From JABDGC01 sp964466595 (GTDB lineage Bacteria > Pseudomonadota > Gammaproteobacteria > DSM-16500), in NCBI GenBank assembly GCA_964466595.1, contig CAYXNR010000010.1, forward strand, positions 1 to 56,834: a stretch of DNA of 56,834 nucleotides, read 5' to 3'. The notes beneath the pieces were generated by a model, which saw only the letters and a program-made list of their open reading frames with translations, searched no databases and had not been told where the DNA came from. Below, one piece after another: positions 8,710-17,803 of this stretch. Position numbers and translations under genes: made by a program. Each line of letters begins with the position of its first letter. Position 1 is the stretch's first letter.

Positions 8710-9612
8710 ATGCATGATGATCGAGCCCAATCATTTTATTTTCACACACTCACTAATGAACACTGGCACACGGGGTTTCCAGATCAAACGCTTGCTTCTG
8801 TCATTCAAGCTTTGGAAAACGGACAGCTTCTTTATTTTCCGCACCTAGCCTTTCAGCTCTCTCCTACCGAACTACCTTTTTTATCAACGCGATTTTCTAC
8901 GAGAAGACGTAAAAATATCAGTTACCATCAAGTGACTGATAAATTGCATGGGGTACAGAAAATCTCTCTTCAAGAATATGAGGTGCTGCGCGGTTTCCTC
9001 CGGCGCTATGCGGAACAAGCTAGACAATTGGTTGATAATCTTTTTCCCCATTATCAGTCAGCTTTGATTTGGGGACGGACCAGCTACCGTCCTGTGCAAA
9101 TCAACCGGCGACCGACTTCCTACCGGAAAGATGATAAACGCTTGCATGTGGATGCCTTTCCTGCTTCTCCGAATCAGGGCAAACGAATTTTGCGCGTTTT
9201 TTGTAATATTAATCCGCAGGGTGAAGACCGTGTCTGGCGAATTGGTGAACCCTTTGAAACTGTCGTCAAACAATTTCTTCCTCGCATTAGTAAACCGCTG
9301 CCAGGAAGTAGACAATTTTTTAAATTATTCCGCCTGACCAAAGGCTTGAGAACCTTATACGATCATTATATGCTGCAAATTCACGATAAGATGAAAGCAG
9401 ATGAGCTTTATCAAAAAAGAGCTCGGCAAACGGAATTGCGTTTTCCCCCGGGTAGTAGCTGGATTGTCCAAACCGATCAGGTGTCGCATGCTGCCATGAG
9501 CGGACAATATATGCTGGAGCAAACCTTTTATTTGCCAGTGGAGGCCATGCTTGATCCCTATCGTTCGCCGCTGCGTATTTTGGAAAAAAATGTGGGAAGA
9601 AATTTAATTTAA
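8710..9612 (+). CDS. kdoO: Kdo hydroxylase (Fe(II)/2-oxoglutarate dioxygenase family)
   Basis: I recognise the family that 3-hydroxylates the Kdo sugar of the lipopolysaccharide inner core in Burkholderia, Yersinia and Legionella-type bacteria. About 300 aa; ATG 8710 has an AAAAGGA box at good spacing, while the in-frame ATG at 8701 abuts that box. The family signatures LHVDAFPASP (iron ligands H and D) and DQVSHAAMSGQ (distal H) are visible, as are the conserved RTLYDHYMLQIHD and YLPVEAM segments. Monocistronic, convergent with truB across a repeat. Confidence 0.85.
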   Translation: MHDDRAQSFYFHTLTNEHWHTGFPDQTLASVIQALENGQLLYFPHLAFQLSPTELPFLSTRFSTRRRKNISYHQVTDKLHGVQKISLQEYEVLRGFLRRYAEQARQLVDNLFPHYQSALIWGRTSYRPVQINRRPTSYRKDDKRLHVDAFPASPNQGKRILRVFCNINPQGEDRVWRIGEPFETVVKQFLPRISKPLPGSRQFFKLFRLTKGLRTLYDHYMLQIHDKMKADELYQKRARQTELRFPPGSSWIVQTDQVSHAAMSGQYMLEQTFYLPVEAMLDPYRSPLRILEKNVGRNLI

Positions 9613-9758
9613 AACGCGAATTCCGGATAAGTGTCATGCCAGCATGCTATTTTTTTCAATTAGCTGTAATTTTCAATTTCTTTTCCATGCTTGAATAAGG
9701 CCGCTCTGGATGCCAGCTAAAAGCATGCTGGCATGACACTTATCCGGAATTCGCGTTT
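9612..9758. repeat. 37-bp perfect inverted repeat element (dispersed repeat, copy 2)
   Basis: Arms 9612-9648 and 9722-9758 are exact reverse complements over 37 bp (AAACGCGAATTCCGG at the outer end, GCCAGCATGCT at the inner end) around a 73-bp centre. The centre contains the GGATGCCAGCTAAAAGC motif shared with copies at 61-111 and 24260-24282. The element overlaps the kdoO stop codon by one base. It resembles a small non-autonomous palindromic element; no transposase is present. Confidence 0.8.
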
Positions 9759-9777
9759 AAACGAGATCCTTCGCTGC

Positions 9778-9826
9778 GCTCAGGATGACGGGGTTGCGCT
9801 CAGGATGCGGGGGCTCGCTCAGGATG
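9778..9826. repeat. Three short direct repeats GCTCAGGATG
   Basis: GCTCAGGATG occurs at 9778-9787, 9798-9807 and 9817-9826 (periods 20 and 19), followed by ACGG-like tails, between the palindromic element and the truB stop. This resembles the common intergenic repeat type that reads TTCGCT...GCTCAGGATGACGG in many proteobacteria. Confidence 0.6.
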
Positions 9827-9836
9827 ACGGATTGAG

Positions 9837-10754
9837 CTAAACCACCATCCGCTTTGGCTTCACCCGATAATCTTCGAGCATTTCTCCTATCCCTAGAAAA
9901 CGCTGCTCTTCGCCAATCATCAGACGCACAAAGCCTTGAGCGGGTGCATTGGTGACGCGAACGGGCTGGCCCATGCGGATATAAAAAGCAGCAGAGGTAG
10001 AGAGTTTGACGCTGGGAAAGCCGGCAACAGAGGTTTCGATGGGAAGGAGGAAGCGCAGTAAGCCTTCGAGGCCTTCTTGGCGAAAGGTTTCTTCTAAGAC
10101 AGGGAGGCTGTGCATCAGACAAGAATGATAGGGTGAGACGGCTGTACGGCGTAATTGACAAACGTGGGCGCCGCAACCTAAAAGTTCACCGATATCATCG
10201 ACCAGCGTGCGCACATAGGTGCCCTTACTGCAATGAATATGGAAACTAAAACTGTCATCTTGAAAGGATTCTAATTGTAATGAATAAATGTGGATAGAAC
10301 GCGGCTCGCGCTTGATTTCAATCCCTTGGCGTGCGAGCTCATAAAGTGGTTTGCCCTTATGTTTTAAGGCAGAAAACATTGGTGGAATTTGTTTTATTTC
10401 GCCATGAAAAGGGCGCAAGAGCTCTTCGAGCTGCTCGCGTGTGACTTGCGAGAAAGAACGCTCGGCAATGACCTCTCCTTCTTTATCGCCAGTCGAGGTC
10501 CGTTTGCCTAATTTTGCGGTGACATAGTAATATTTGTCGGAATCTAAGAGGAACTGTGAAAATTTTGTGGCTTCTCCAAAACAAAGTGGCAACATACCGG
10601 TCGCAATGGGGTCTAAACTGCCGGTATGGCCAGCTCGTTTAGCCATATACAAACGCTTGACCTGTTGCAAAACGCCATTGGAAGTGAGACCTGCTGGTTT
10701 ATCTAATAAAAGAATACCATTGATATTTTTTTTCATGCGTCGCGGGCTGAGCAT
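9837..10754 (-). CDS. truB: tRNA pseudouridine-55 synthase
   Basis: Makes pseudouridine 55 in the T-loop of tRNAs. The 305-aa product has the catalytic D48 in HTGSLDPIATG, followed by the conserved CFGEATKF. The C-terminal PUA-like part includes YIRMGQPV and FLGIGEML. The ATG at 10754 has an AGGA box; the internal ATG at 10736 has none. Last gene of the rimP-nusA-infB-rbfA-truB cluster. rpsO does not follow it. Confidence 0.95.
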   Translation of the reverse strand: MLSPRRMKKNINGILLLDKPAGLTSNGVLQQVKRLYMAKRAGHTGSLDPIATGMLPLCFGEATKFSQFLLDSDKYYYVTAKLGKRTSTGDKEGEVIAERSFSQVTREQLEELLRPFHGEIKQIPPMFSALKHKGKPLYELARQGIEIKREPRSIHIYSLQLESFQDDSFSFHIHCSKGTYVRTLVDDIGELLGCGAHVCQLRRTAVSPYHSCLMHSLPVLEETFRQEGLEGLLRFLLPIETSVAGFPSVKLSTSAAFYIRMGQPVRVTNAPAQGFVRLMIGEEQRFLGIGEMLEDYRVKPKRMVV

Positions 10755-10792
10755 TTTTTATTGATTCCTGTTTGGAGGTGAGAGATTTATTT

Positions 10793-11143
10793 TTACTCTG
10801 ATTTTTTTAAAGCCTTATTTAATAAGTCAACGATTCGCTGTCCTTTGACGCTTGAATCATCGTAATAAAAGCGGAGCTCCGGGGTAATCCGTAGTTTAAT
10901 AGACTGGGCAAGCTGATAGCGAAGCTGCTTCACGGCCTGATTGAGCGTTTTTATCCGATCTTGGACCTTTTCTTCGGGCATGAAACTGACATAAATTTTG
11001 GCATGGTGTAAATCACGAGAGACCGAGACGCGGGTAATGCTAACATAACGGAACCGCTCGTCTTCTCTTTCTTGGTGTAGAATTTCAGCGAGAGCGGTTC
11101 GTATTAGGTCGGCAATGCGTTGCATCCGAAAATCTTTAGGCAT
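10793..11143 (-). CDS. rbfA: 30S ribosome-binding factor A
   Basis: Late 30S maturation and cold-adaptation factor. The 116-aa product is a single KH-type domain with the typical N-terminal RIADLIRTALAEIL and the VSVSRDLHHAKIYVSF strand. Lies between infB and truB as in Escherichia coli. Confidence 0.94.
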   Translation of the reverse strand: MPKDFRMQRIADLIRTALAEILHQEREDERFRYVSITRVSVSRDLHHAKIYVSFMPEEKVQDRIKTLNQAVKQLRYQLAQSIKLRITPELRFYYDDSSVKGQRIVDLLNKALKKSE

Positions 11144-11164
11144 TTTTACTACTCTTTTACTTTA

Positions 11165-13825
11165 CTACGCGAGTTCTCGTTTTATTTCAATTCTATCGAA
11201 AACCTCAATTTGATCATTGACTTTAATATCACCGAAGTCTTTCACCATGATGCCGCATTCCAGACCATTTCGAACTTCGCCAACATCTTCTTTGAAACGT
11301 CGCAGCGATTCTAATTCACCTTCGTAGACTACGACACTATCTCGTAAAATGCGGGCGAGCTGATTGCGCTTCACTACGCCTTCTAAGACCATACAACCAG
11401 CCACAGTACCGGTTTTGGATGAACGAAAAACTTCACGCACCTCGGCGATACCCGTTACCTTTTCTTGAATATCGGGTGCAAGGTAGCCACTCATGATCCG
11501 TTTCACCTGGTTGATCACATCATAAATAATATTGTGATAGTGCACATTGACATTGGAGGTTTCGATTAATTTTCTCGCCTCCAGATCTGCGCGCACATTA
11601 AAACCGATGATAATTGCCTGAGAGGCAAGGGCTAAATTAACATCTGTGCCACGAATACCCCCTACACTGGCTGAAATCACCTTCGCGCGAATTTCTGCCG
11701 TCGATAGCTCCGACAAGGCATGGGCCAAGGCTTCGACTGAGCCCTGTACATCGGCTTTTAAAATGAGATTTAAGACTTTTTCATTTTTCTCTTCTCCCAT
11801 ACGCTGCATGAGATCTTCTAATTTGGGAGCGCCTTGTTTTGCGAGCTGCAACTCACGATGTTTCAGTTGACGGAAAGCAGCGACCTCGCGAGCTCGTTTT
11901 TCATCTGGCACGACCATGAAATCGTCACCGGCTTGCGGTGTGCTAGACAGTCCTAAAATTTCAACGGGAATGGACGTGCCGGCATGATCAACGGGCTTAC
12001 CCCGCTCATCAAAGAGCGCGCGTGCCCGACCATATTCAAAACCGGCTAGAACAATATCGCTCTTATGCAAGCTTCCTTGTTGAACGAGAACAGTCGCTAC
12101 CGGCCCTCTTCCTTTATCCAAGCGAGATTCAATGACAACGCCTTTGGCATAGCCTTCTGTTATTGCTTGTAACTGCATCATTTCAGCCTGTAATAAAACA
12201 GCCTCTAAGAGACCATCAACATTTTGACCCGTTTTAGCCGAAATAGGCACAAACATGGTATCTCCGCCCCATTCTTCTGGGAGGAGGCCATGCTTACTGA
12301 GTTCTTGTTTGATCCGATCAGGATCTGCTCCATGTTTATCAATTTTGTTAACGGCTACAACCAAGGGCACATTCGCAGCCTTGGCATGCTCGATCGCTTC
12401 TACCGTTTGTGGCATCACGCCATCGTCGGCAGCAACAACCAAAATAACAATATCAGTCAACTTTGCTCCACGCGCTCGCATAGCCGTAAAAGCAGCATGA
12501 CCAGGTGTATCTAAAAAGGTGATACCACCTTTTGGTGTTTCGACATGGTAGGCGCCGATATGTTGAGTAATGCCGCCAGCTTCTTGTGCTGCTACCTTGG
12601 TTCGACGAATATAATCTAAGAGCGTGGTTTTTCCGTGGTCGACGTGACCCATGATCGTAATGACCGGTGAACGCGGCTTCAACTCTCCATCTGCTTTCTT
12701 CAGGTCTTGAATGAGTTCTTCTTCTAGAGCGAGAGAAGAAATAGCCTTAGCCTTATGTCCCAATTCTTCGACAATGAGAATCGCTGTTTCCTGATCAACA
12801 ACCTGATTAATCGTAACCATCATTCCGAGCTTGATGCAGGCTTTTATCAGTTCGGATACTTTAACCGACACTTTTTGAGCCAAATCTGCAATGCTTATCG
12901 TTTCTGGAATATTGACTTCATGAACAATCGGTGAAGTCGGTTTGTTAAAAGCCTGTATTTGAACCGCTGATGAAGAACCTGCTTTTTTAAGCTTGCTACC
13001 TCTGCGGCGAACATACTCGGTTTCTTCCTCTTCACCCTGCTGAAGTACGATATTTAAATTTCCACCATGCTTTAATAGTTTCTCAAAAGCCGGTCCCGTT
13101 GTGCCACGATAAGGCGTTCGGGTTTTTTTCTTCTTTTTGGGACGTTCTTCTTCGACATCTTCTAATTCAAATTCATCACGTTTTTCTTTGCGTTTTCCTT
13201 CCGTTAGCTTCGCCTTGTCTTTCGTGGGATCGAGTGCAGCCGGAACCTCTGCTTTGCCCAGTCCTTCCGCTGGCGTAGGGGTTTCTATTTTTTCAGCTTC
13301 TTCCGCTCTTTTTTCAGGGGAGGATAAATTTTCTTCTTTTTCAATTTCAACTACTTCTGTCTGTTCGCTGACAGTCGGGTTTGCTTCTAAATCGACCTGA
13401 GATTTTTTCTGGTCGGTCTCGCGTTGTTTTTTCTGTTCTTCTTCAACAGCCGGGCGTTTTACATAGGTACGTTTTTTTCGGACCTGAACACTGACTGTTT
13501 TGCCAACGCCATGGCCGCTTGTGATTTTAATTTCACTCGTCTTAGCACGACGCAAAACAATTTTTTCTGGAATCGCATCACTTTTCGCACCATGATGGGC
13601 TTGCAAATAATGCAGGAGCTTCTCTTTGGCTTCTTCTGCTACGACATCATCGGGACCCGAGGCAGGAATTTTAGCATTGTGAAGCTGTGTCAATAAGCGC
13701 TCGACCGGAATACCAACCTGCTTAGCAAGTTGCTGAACCGAGATACCGCCTTGCTTGGTTGCCGAGGCTTCTTTTTTCTCAACCTTTTTTGTTGCCTTCG
13801 ATGTCGTTACATCGCGTTTTGTCAT
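11165..13825 (-). CDS. infB: Translation initiation factor IF-2
   Basis: GTPase that delivers fMet-tRNA to the 30S subunit. The 886-aa product is close to the 890 aa of E. coli IF-2. It has an N-terminal IF2_N domain (about 24-75), a long charged low-complexity linker (about 115-290), a second IF2_N-like region (about 308-375), the G domain with GHVDHGKT (393-400), DTPGHAAF and NKID, and then domains II-IV ending near 886. The linker explains the Ser-rich open frames on the opposite strand. Confidence 0.97.
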   Translation of the reverse strand: MTKRDVTTSKATKKVEKKEASATKQGGISVQQLAKQVGIPVERLLTQLHNAKIPASGPDDVVAEEAKEKLLHYLQAHHGAKSDAIPEKIVLRRAKTSEIKITSGHGVGKTVSVQVRKKRTYVKRPAVEEEQKKQRETDQKKSQVDLEANPTVSEQTEVVEIEKEENLSSPEKRAEEAEKIETPTPAEGLGKAEVPAALDPTKDKAKLTEGKRKEKRDEFELEDVEEERPKKKKKTRTPYRGTTGPAFEKLLKHGGNLNIVLQQGEEEETEYVRRRGSKLKKAGSSSAVQIQAFNKPTSPIVHEVNIPETISIADLAQKVSVKVSELIKACIKLGMMVTINQVVDQETAILIVEELGHKAKAISSLALEEELIQDLKKADGELKPRSPVITIMGHVDHGKTTLLDYIRRTKVAAQEAGGITQHIGAYHVETPKGGITFLDTPGHAAFTAMRARGAKLTDIVILVVAADDGVMPQTVEAIEHAKAANVPLVVAVNKIDKHGADPDRIKQELSKHGLLPEEWGGDTMFVPISAKTGQNVDGLLEAVLLQAEMMQLQAITEGYAKGVVIESRLDKGRGPVATVLVQQGSLHKSDIVLAGFEYGRARALFDERGKPVDHAGTSIPVEILGLSSTPQAGDDFMVVPDEKRAREVAAFRQLKHRELQLAKQGAPKLEDLMQRMGEEKNEKVLNLILKADVQGSVEALAHALSELSTAEIRAKVISASVGGIRGTDVNLALASQAIIIGFNVRADLEARKLIETSNVNVHYHNIIYDVINQVKRIMSGYLAPDIQEKVTGIAEVREVFRSSKTGTVAGCMVLEGVVKRNQLARILRDSVVVYEGELESLRRFKEDVGEVRNGLECGIMVKDFGDIKVNDQIEVFDRIEIKRELA

Positions 13826-13844
13826 GAAATGCTCCTACCCAAAC

Positions 13845-15344
13845 TCAACTTTCAAACCAAATTTTTCGCGCTGTCATGATTAATGTAGCCGCTACTTGCT
13901 CATCGAGACCGGGGATTTCTAATAAGTCGTCCACCGATTGCTCGGCTAATTCTTCACGCGTAGCAATCCCATGATTAGCTAAGACATAAGCCATATGCTT
14001 GTCCATCCCTTCCATTTCTAAGAGATCAAGAGCCGGCTCACGTTGTTCAAGGGCCTGCTCTTCGGCAATGGCTTTGGTTAATAAAGCCCCTTTGGCGCGC
14101 TCTCGCAAGGCATTTACTAATTCCTGATCAAAGCCTTCTACTTCTAAGAGCTCTTGCGTGGGAACATAGGCAATTTCTTCTAATGAGGAAAATCCTTCCG
14201 AAGAGAGTATTTGCGCAATCTCATCGTCTACTCCTAATTTTTCCTTAAAGAGCTCTACTACTTTTTGATCCTCTGCCTCTGCCTTGACCTTGGCCTGCTC
14301 TTCTGTCATGACATTGATGGTCCAGCCTGTGAGCTCGCTGGCCAGTTTAACATTCTGACCATTGCGACCAATCGCCTGCGATAGTTGTTCCGCCTTGACA
14401 GCTATATCCATTGCGTGAGTATCTTCATCCACCACGATGGAGGCTACTTCTGCCGGTGCCATGGCATTAATAACAAGCTGTGCGGGATTATCATCCCAGA
14501 GAATGATATCGATACGTTCGCCGCCTAATTCACCAGAAACAGCTTGAACACGGGCGCCGCGCATCCCAACACAGGCGCCGATCGGATCGATGCGGCCATC
14601 GTTTGTTTTGACGGCAATCTTAGCGCGAGAACCCGGATCCCGAGCTGCTGCCTTAACTTGAATCAACTCTTCTCCGATTTCCGGCACTTCAATTTTAAAT
14701 AATTCGATCAGCATTTCCGGGCGGGTACGACTGAGCATCATTTGCGGACCGCCGCGACCATCGGTACGGATTTCATAAAGTAGCGCGCGCACACGATCGC
14801 CAATACGCATAGCCTCATGCGGGATCATTTCTAAACGCAAGAGGGTTGCTTCGACATTATTACCTAAATCGATAATGACAAAATCACGGGTTGCTTTCCT
14901 AACCAAGCCATTGACTAAGTGGCCTACTTTTTCCTTATAGGCATTGACGATTTGCGCACGCTCGGCTTCTAATACTTTTTGAATGATCACCTGCTTTGCT
15001 TTTTGCGCAGCAATACGGCCGAACTCAATCGATTCCATTGGCTCATCAATATATTCACCAACCTTAATCTTCGCTTGGCGCGCTTTGGCCTGGGTTAAGG
15101 TCAATTTAGACTCGCCGGCATCGCCCAGCTCTTCTTCCTCGGCATCTTCAATGACGAGCCAACGACGAAAGGTTTGATAATCGCCGGTTTTACGATCTAT
15201 ATCGACTTTGACATCAATCAGGTCCGTGGCTTTTTTGCGCGTTGCCATTTCGAGAGCGGCTTCAATCGCTTTAAAAATAACCTCTCTTTCCACCCCTTTT
15301 TCATTGGACACTGCTTCAACTACTAGTAAAATTTCTTTATTCAT
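13845..15344 (-). CDS. nusA: Transcription termination/antitermination protein NusA
   Basis: RNA polymerase-associated factor. The 499-aa product has the N-terminal RNAP-binding domain (about 1-130), the S1 domain (about 132-200, VNGLVRKATRDFVIIDLG), two KH domains with GACVGMRGARVQ and IGRNGQNVKLA, and two C-terminal acidic repeats (about 365-495). The length and the repeats match the gammaproteobacterial form. Located between rimP and infB. Confidence 0.97.
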   Translation of the reverse strand: MNKEILLVVEAVSNEKGVEREVIFKAIEAALEMATRKKATDLIDVKVDIDRKTGDYQTFRRWLVIEDAEEEELGDAGESKLTLTQAKARQAKIKVGEYIDEPMESIEFGRIAAQKAKQVIIQKVLEAERAQIVNAYKEKVGHLVNGLVRKATRDFVIIDLGNNVEATLLRLEMIPHEAMRIGDRVRALLYEIRTDGRGGPQMMLSRTRPEMLIELFKIEVPEIGEELIQVKAAARDPGSRAKIAVKTNDGRIDPIGACVGMRGARVQAVSGELGGERIDIILWDDNPAQLVINAMAPAEVASIVVDEDTHAMDIAVKAEQLSQAIGRNGQNVKLASELTGWTINVMTEEQAKVKAEAEDQKVVELFKEKLGVDDEIAQILSSEGFSSLEEIAYVPTQELLEVEGFDQELVNALRERAKGALLTKAIAEEQALEQREPALDLLEMEGMDKHMAYVLANHGIATREELAEQSVDDLLEIPGLDEQVAATLIMTARKIWFES

Positions 15345-15367
15345 AGAGCCCCCATCTTACCTAGCTT

Positions 15368-15838
15368 TTATAAGCTGACATCCGCTATCACATTCGCCTT
15401 TTCTATTTCAGAAAAAGGCAACATTACTTCGTTTCCTTCTTCAAGTAAGAGACAAATTTGTCCCTCCTCAACTCGCTTTAAAATTCCCGCAAAATTCTTG
15501 CGCTGCATAAGAGGCAAAGCCAAGCGAACCTTCAGGCGTTGGCCCACTTGTTTCTCATATTGCGCCAACCGGAATAAGGGTCGATTCAAGCCCGGCGAAG
15601 AAACTTCTAAGCGATACTGGCCTTCGATCGGATCATCGACATCGAGCATCGCACTCACTTGATGGCTTACCTTCGAGCAATCTTGATGCGAAATGCCCCC
15701 CGGCCGATCAATATACATGCGAAAAATAGCCCGCCTATTCTCTTGAGCAAATTCATAGCCCAGGAACTCGTAGCCAAGGTTGCTTACCACGGCTGTCAGT
15801 TTTTCCTCTATTGTTAGGCTCAGCTTTCGCATTACCAC
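15368..15838 (-). CDS. rimP: Ribosome maturation factor RimP
   Basis: Needed for 30S subunit maturation. The 156-aa product has the conserved VSSPGLNRPLF motif, the EFAQENRRAIFRMYIDRPGG strand region and a C-terminal SH3-like domain. Its start lies 24 bp beyond two hairpins that follow the initiator tRNA, so it is probably reached by read-through or by a promoter in that gap. An internal ATG two codons downstream is an alternative start. Confidence 0.93.
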   Translation of the reverse strand: MVMRKLSLTIEEKLTAVVSNLGYEFLGYEFAQENRRAIFRMYIDRPGGISHQDCSKVSHQVSAMLDVDDPIEGQYRLEVSSPGLNRPLFRLAQYEKQVGQRLKVRLALPLMQRKNFAGILKRVEEGQICLLLEEGNEVMLPFSEIEKANVIADVSL

Positions 15839-15850
15839 ACCTCTTTTTAT

Positions 15851-15879
15851 TGCATATAAAAAATGGGCTTATCGCCCAT
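15851..15879 (-). terminator. Rho-independent terminator/attenuator 2 after tRNA-fMet
   Basis: Read on the minus strand, ATGGGC-GATAA-GCCCAT (15879-15863) is followed directly by a run of six T. It lies between the initiator tRNA and rimP, in series with a first hairpin. Confidence 0.75.
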
Positions 15880-15884
15880 CTTCT

Positions 15885-15908
15885 AAAATAAAAAACCCCA
15901 TTCGGGGC
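15885..15908 (-). terminator. Rho-independent terminator/attenuator 1 after tRNA-fMet
   Basis: On the minus strand GCCCC-GAAT-GGGG (15908-15896) is followed by a T-rich run. It lies 21 bp after the tRNA 3' end. With the second hairpin it forms a double terminator ahead of rimP, as is known between metY and rimP in E. coli. Confidence 0.75.
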
Positions 15909-15928
15909 TTTTTATTATATATCAATTT

Positions 15929-16005
<77 letters not shown>

Positions 16006-16065
16006 GTAGAGGGCGTAATTGTATAAGATAATAGTGTGAGTTTTCAAGGAAATCTTATAAAAATG

Positions 16066-16881
16066 CTAAAAAGTATTTTCTAGCTGCCGAAGAACAGCCT
16101 GAGTATTCACGCTTTTTCCTTGCCAGATATAAAAAGCTTCAGCCGCTTGCTCGATCAGCATCCCGAGCCCATCATAGCAAAAGGAGGCGCCTTGCTCTTG
16201 CGACCAAAGAAGGAAGGGCAAGGCGCTTTTTCCATAAGACAGGTCATAGCAGCAGGCCCCGGGGTTCAAGATTTGAGCGGGAAAAGGAAGCTTTTCTCCT
16301 TGTAAGCCAAGCGTTGTGCAATGAATTAACAAATCGAAGCGGTAGCGGGGGAGTTCTTGCCAGGATGAAAAATAAAGGGGGCTTTCTTTTTCTTGAAAAT
16401 CTTCGAGCAAGCGCTTTGCTTTTTGTTCTGTGCGATTAAATATTACTATTTGCTGAGGCTGCTCTTGTAGCAGAGAACCAAGCAGTCCTCTGACAGCTCC
16501 ACCAGCACCCAGAATTAATACTGACTTTCCCTGAATAGAATATTTTTTATTCACCACCAGATCACGAAGAAAACCGGCACCATCACTATTATGGCCATAA
16601 TAACGACCCTCTTCTTGAAAACTGAGCATATTAATAGCTCCTGCACAGCGAGCCTCTGGGCTGAGCTCCTCCGCCAATAGGAAGGCTTTTTCTTTGAGCG
16701 GTGTGGTTAAATTCACGCCTTGATATCCTTCCGAACGAAGCGCACTAAGTGAGCCGGCTAAATCCTCTGCTTTAACCTGAAGGGTATGATAAACCAGGGT
16801 TTGATTATATTGAGCAGCAAAAAGTTTAAAAATCTGTGGGGAAAGACTATGACGGATGGGATTACCTAAGACTGCATACAC
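16066..16881 (-). CDS. aroE: Shikimate 5-dehydrogenase
   Basis: NADPH-dependent reduction of 3-dehydroshikimate to shikimate in aromatic amino acid synthesis. 271 aa, the usual length. The substrate site is NPIRHSLSP (7-15), with catalytic K63 in TTPLKEKAF and D100 in HNSDGAGF. The NADP motif GAGGAVRGLLG lies near 125-135. Same strand as its neighbours but separated from the Com1-like gene by a palindrome. Confidence 0.94.
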   Translation of the reverse strand: MYAVLGNPIRHSLSPQIFKLFAAQYNQTLVYHTLQVKAEDLAGSLSALRSEGYQGVNLTTPLKEKAFLLAEELSPEARCAGAINMLSFQEEGRYYGHNSDGAGFLRDLVVNKKYSIQGKSVLILGAGGAVRGLLGSLLQEQPQQIVIFNRTEQKAKRLLEDFQEKESPLYFSSWQELPRYRFDLLIHCTTLGLQGEKLPFPAQILNPGACCYDLSYGKSALPFLLWSQEQGASFCYDGLGMLIEQAAEAFYIWQGKSVNTQAVLRQLENTF

Positions 16882-16892
16882 AAAGAATACTC

Positions 16893-16920
16893 ATTCCCCT
16901 CTCTTAAAAGAGAGGGGAAT
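16893..16920. terminator. 28-nt perfect palindrome between the Com1-like gene and aroE
   Basis: ATTCCCCTCTCTT pairs with AAGAGAGGGGAAT to form a strong stem. It lies 5 bp after the stop codon of the minus-strand Com1-like gene, so it probably ends that transcript. A T-run follows only in the plus direction, so simple rho-independent termination on the minus strand is uncertain. Confidence 0.5.
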
Positions 16921-16925
16921 TATTT

Positions 16926-17765
16926 TTAATGAAGTTGATCAATAAGGGTTTGAAGTTGCTGTTGGGTAACGATGCCGGGAACATAATTAATTGAATTAGC
17001 AGGGGCACCGCTTTGAATATCGGATTTAGCGACAAAGAAAGCGGGGGTTCCAACCAGTTTTAAGGACTTGGCGACAGTTTGATTGGCTTCGATTTCCTTG
17101 CGAATAGCGGGATCGTCCATGTCTTTTTTCAATTGATCCATATTCATGCCGAGACCTTGAGCAAGTTCCAAAATTTTATCTGCTGTTAAACTGCTGCTAT
17201 TTTTAAATAAAGTGGCACGGAATTCCCAATATTTTCCTTGTTTATTGGCAGCGAGGGCAGCTCGTGCTGCAGTTTCTGAGACTGGGCCACGAATGGGAAA
17301 TTCTTTAATGACGACGCGAAGGTTTGAATTCGCTTTGATGATTGAATCGATGACAGTAGCTGTCTCTATACAATGGGAGCATTGATAATCCGAAAACTCG
17401 ACAACTGTGATTTTGCCATTGGCATTGCCGCCCATGGGATCAGGTTGGTGATGAAATAAAACATCCGCATATTGCGGGGCTAGCTTTTGTGTATCTTTAA
17501 AAAGCTGTTGCATCGATTCCATTTGTTTTTGTTGATAGGCTTGCAAAGCTTCCACCACAACTTCGGGTTTTTTCATGAGATATTGATGAACGGTCTTTTC
17601 GATTTGTTGGGTAGCTGCATTGCCAGTGTTCGCCGCCTTCACACCTTCCATTATTTTTTTAGCGCTGTGACTAGCGGGGCTTGCGGCAACTTGCGCTTCA
17701 GCAAAGCTAAGCTGAGAAAGGGCGAGAAAGCCCAATAGCGTAAAAAGAAATCGATTAACTCGCAC
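16926..17765 (-). CDS. Com1/DsbA2-like periplasmic thiol oxidoreductase
   Basis: DsbA-family protein closest in pattern to Coxiella Com1 and Legionella DsbA2. The start is placed at GTG 17765, 7 nt after AGGAG, giving 279 aa beginning MRVNRFLFTLLGF. A signal peptide covers about 1-25. A helical dimerisation-like region (HQYLMKKPEVVVEALQAY, about 60-78) comes before the thioredoxin fold with C129-S-H-C132 and the cis-proline loop GTPAFF. It probably makes or isomerises disulfides in secreted and outer-membrane proteins. Confidence 0.88.
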   Translation of the reverse strand: MRVNRFLFTLLGFLALSQLSFAEAQVAASPASHSAKKIMEGVKAANTGNAATQQIEKTVHQYLMKKPEVVVEALQAYQQKQMESMQQLFKDTQKLAPQYADVLFHHQPDPMGGNANGKITVVEFSDYQCSHCIETATVIDSIIKANSNLRVVIKEFPIRGPVSETAARAALAANKQGKYWEFRATLFKNSSSLTADKILELAQGLGMNMDQLKKDMDDPAIRKEIEANQTVAKSLKLVGTPAFFVAKSDIQSGAPANSINYVPGIVTQQQLQTLIDQLH

Positions 17766-17803
17766 AGTGTTTCTCCTGAGATAAATTAAAATTAAGGCGC
17801 TTA

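Noticed and set aside
9757..10176. Arg/Pro-rich minus-strand frame
   Set aside because: It is an alternative frame of truB running into the GCTCAGGATG repeats.
13137..13400. Ser-rich open frame opposite infB
   Set aside because: It is the mirror of the Glu/Lys-rich IF-2 linker; it has no ribosome site or family pattern.
16893..16920. Classic rho-independent terminator for the Com1-like gene
   Set aside because: The stem is strong but the T-run is on the wrong side for minus-strand transcription; kept only as a hairpin of uncertain role.
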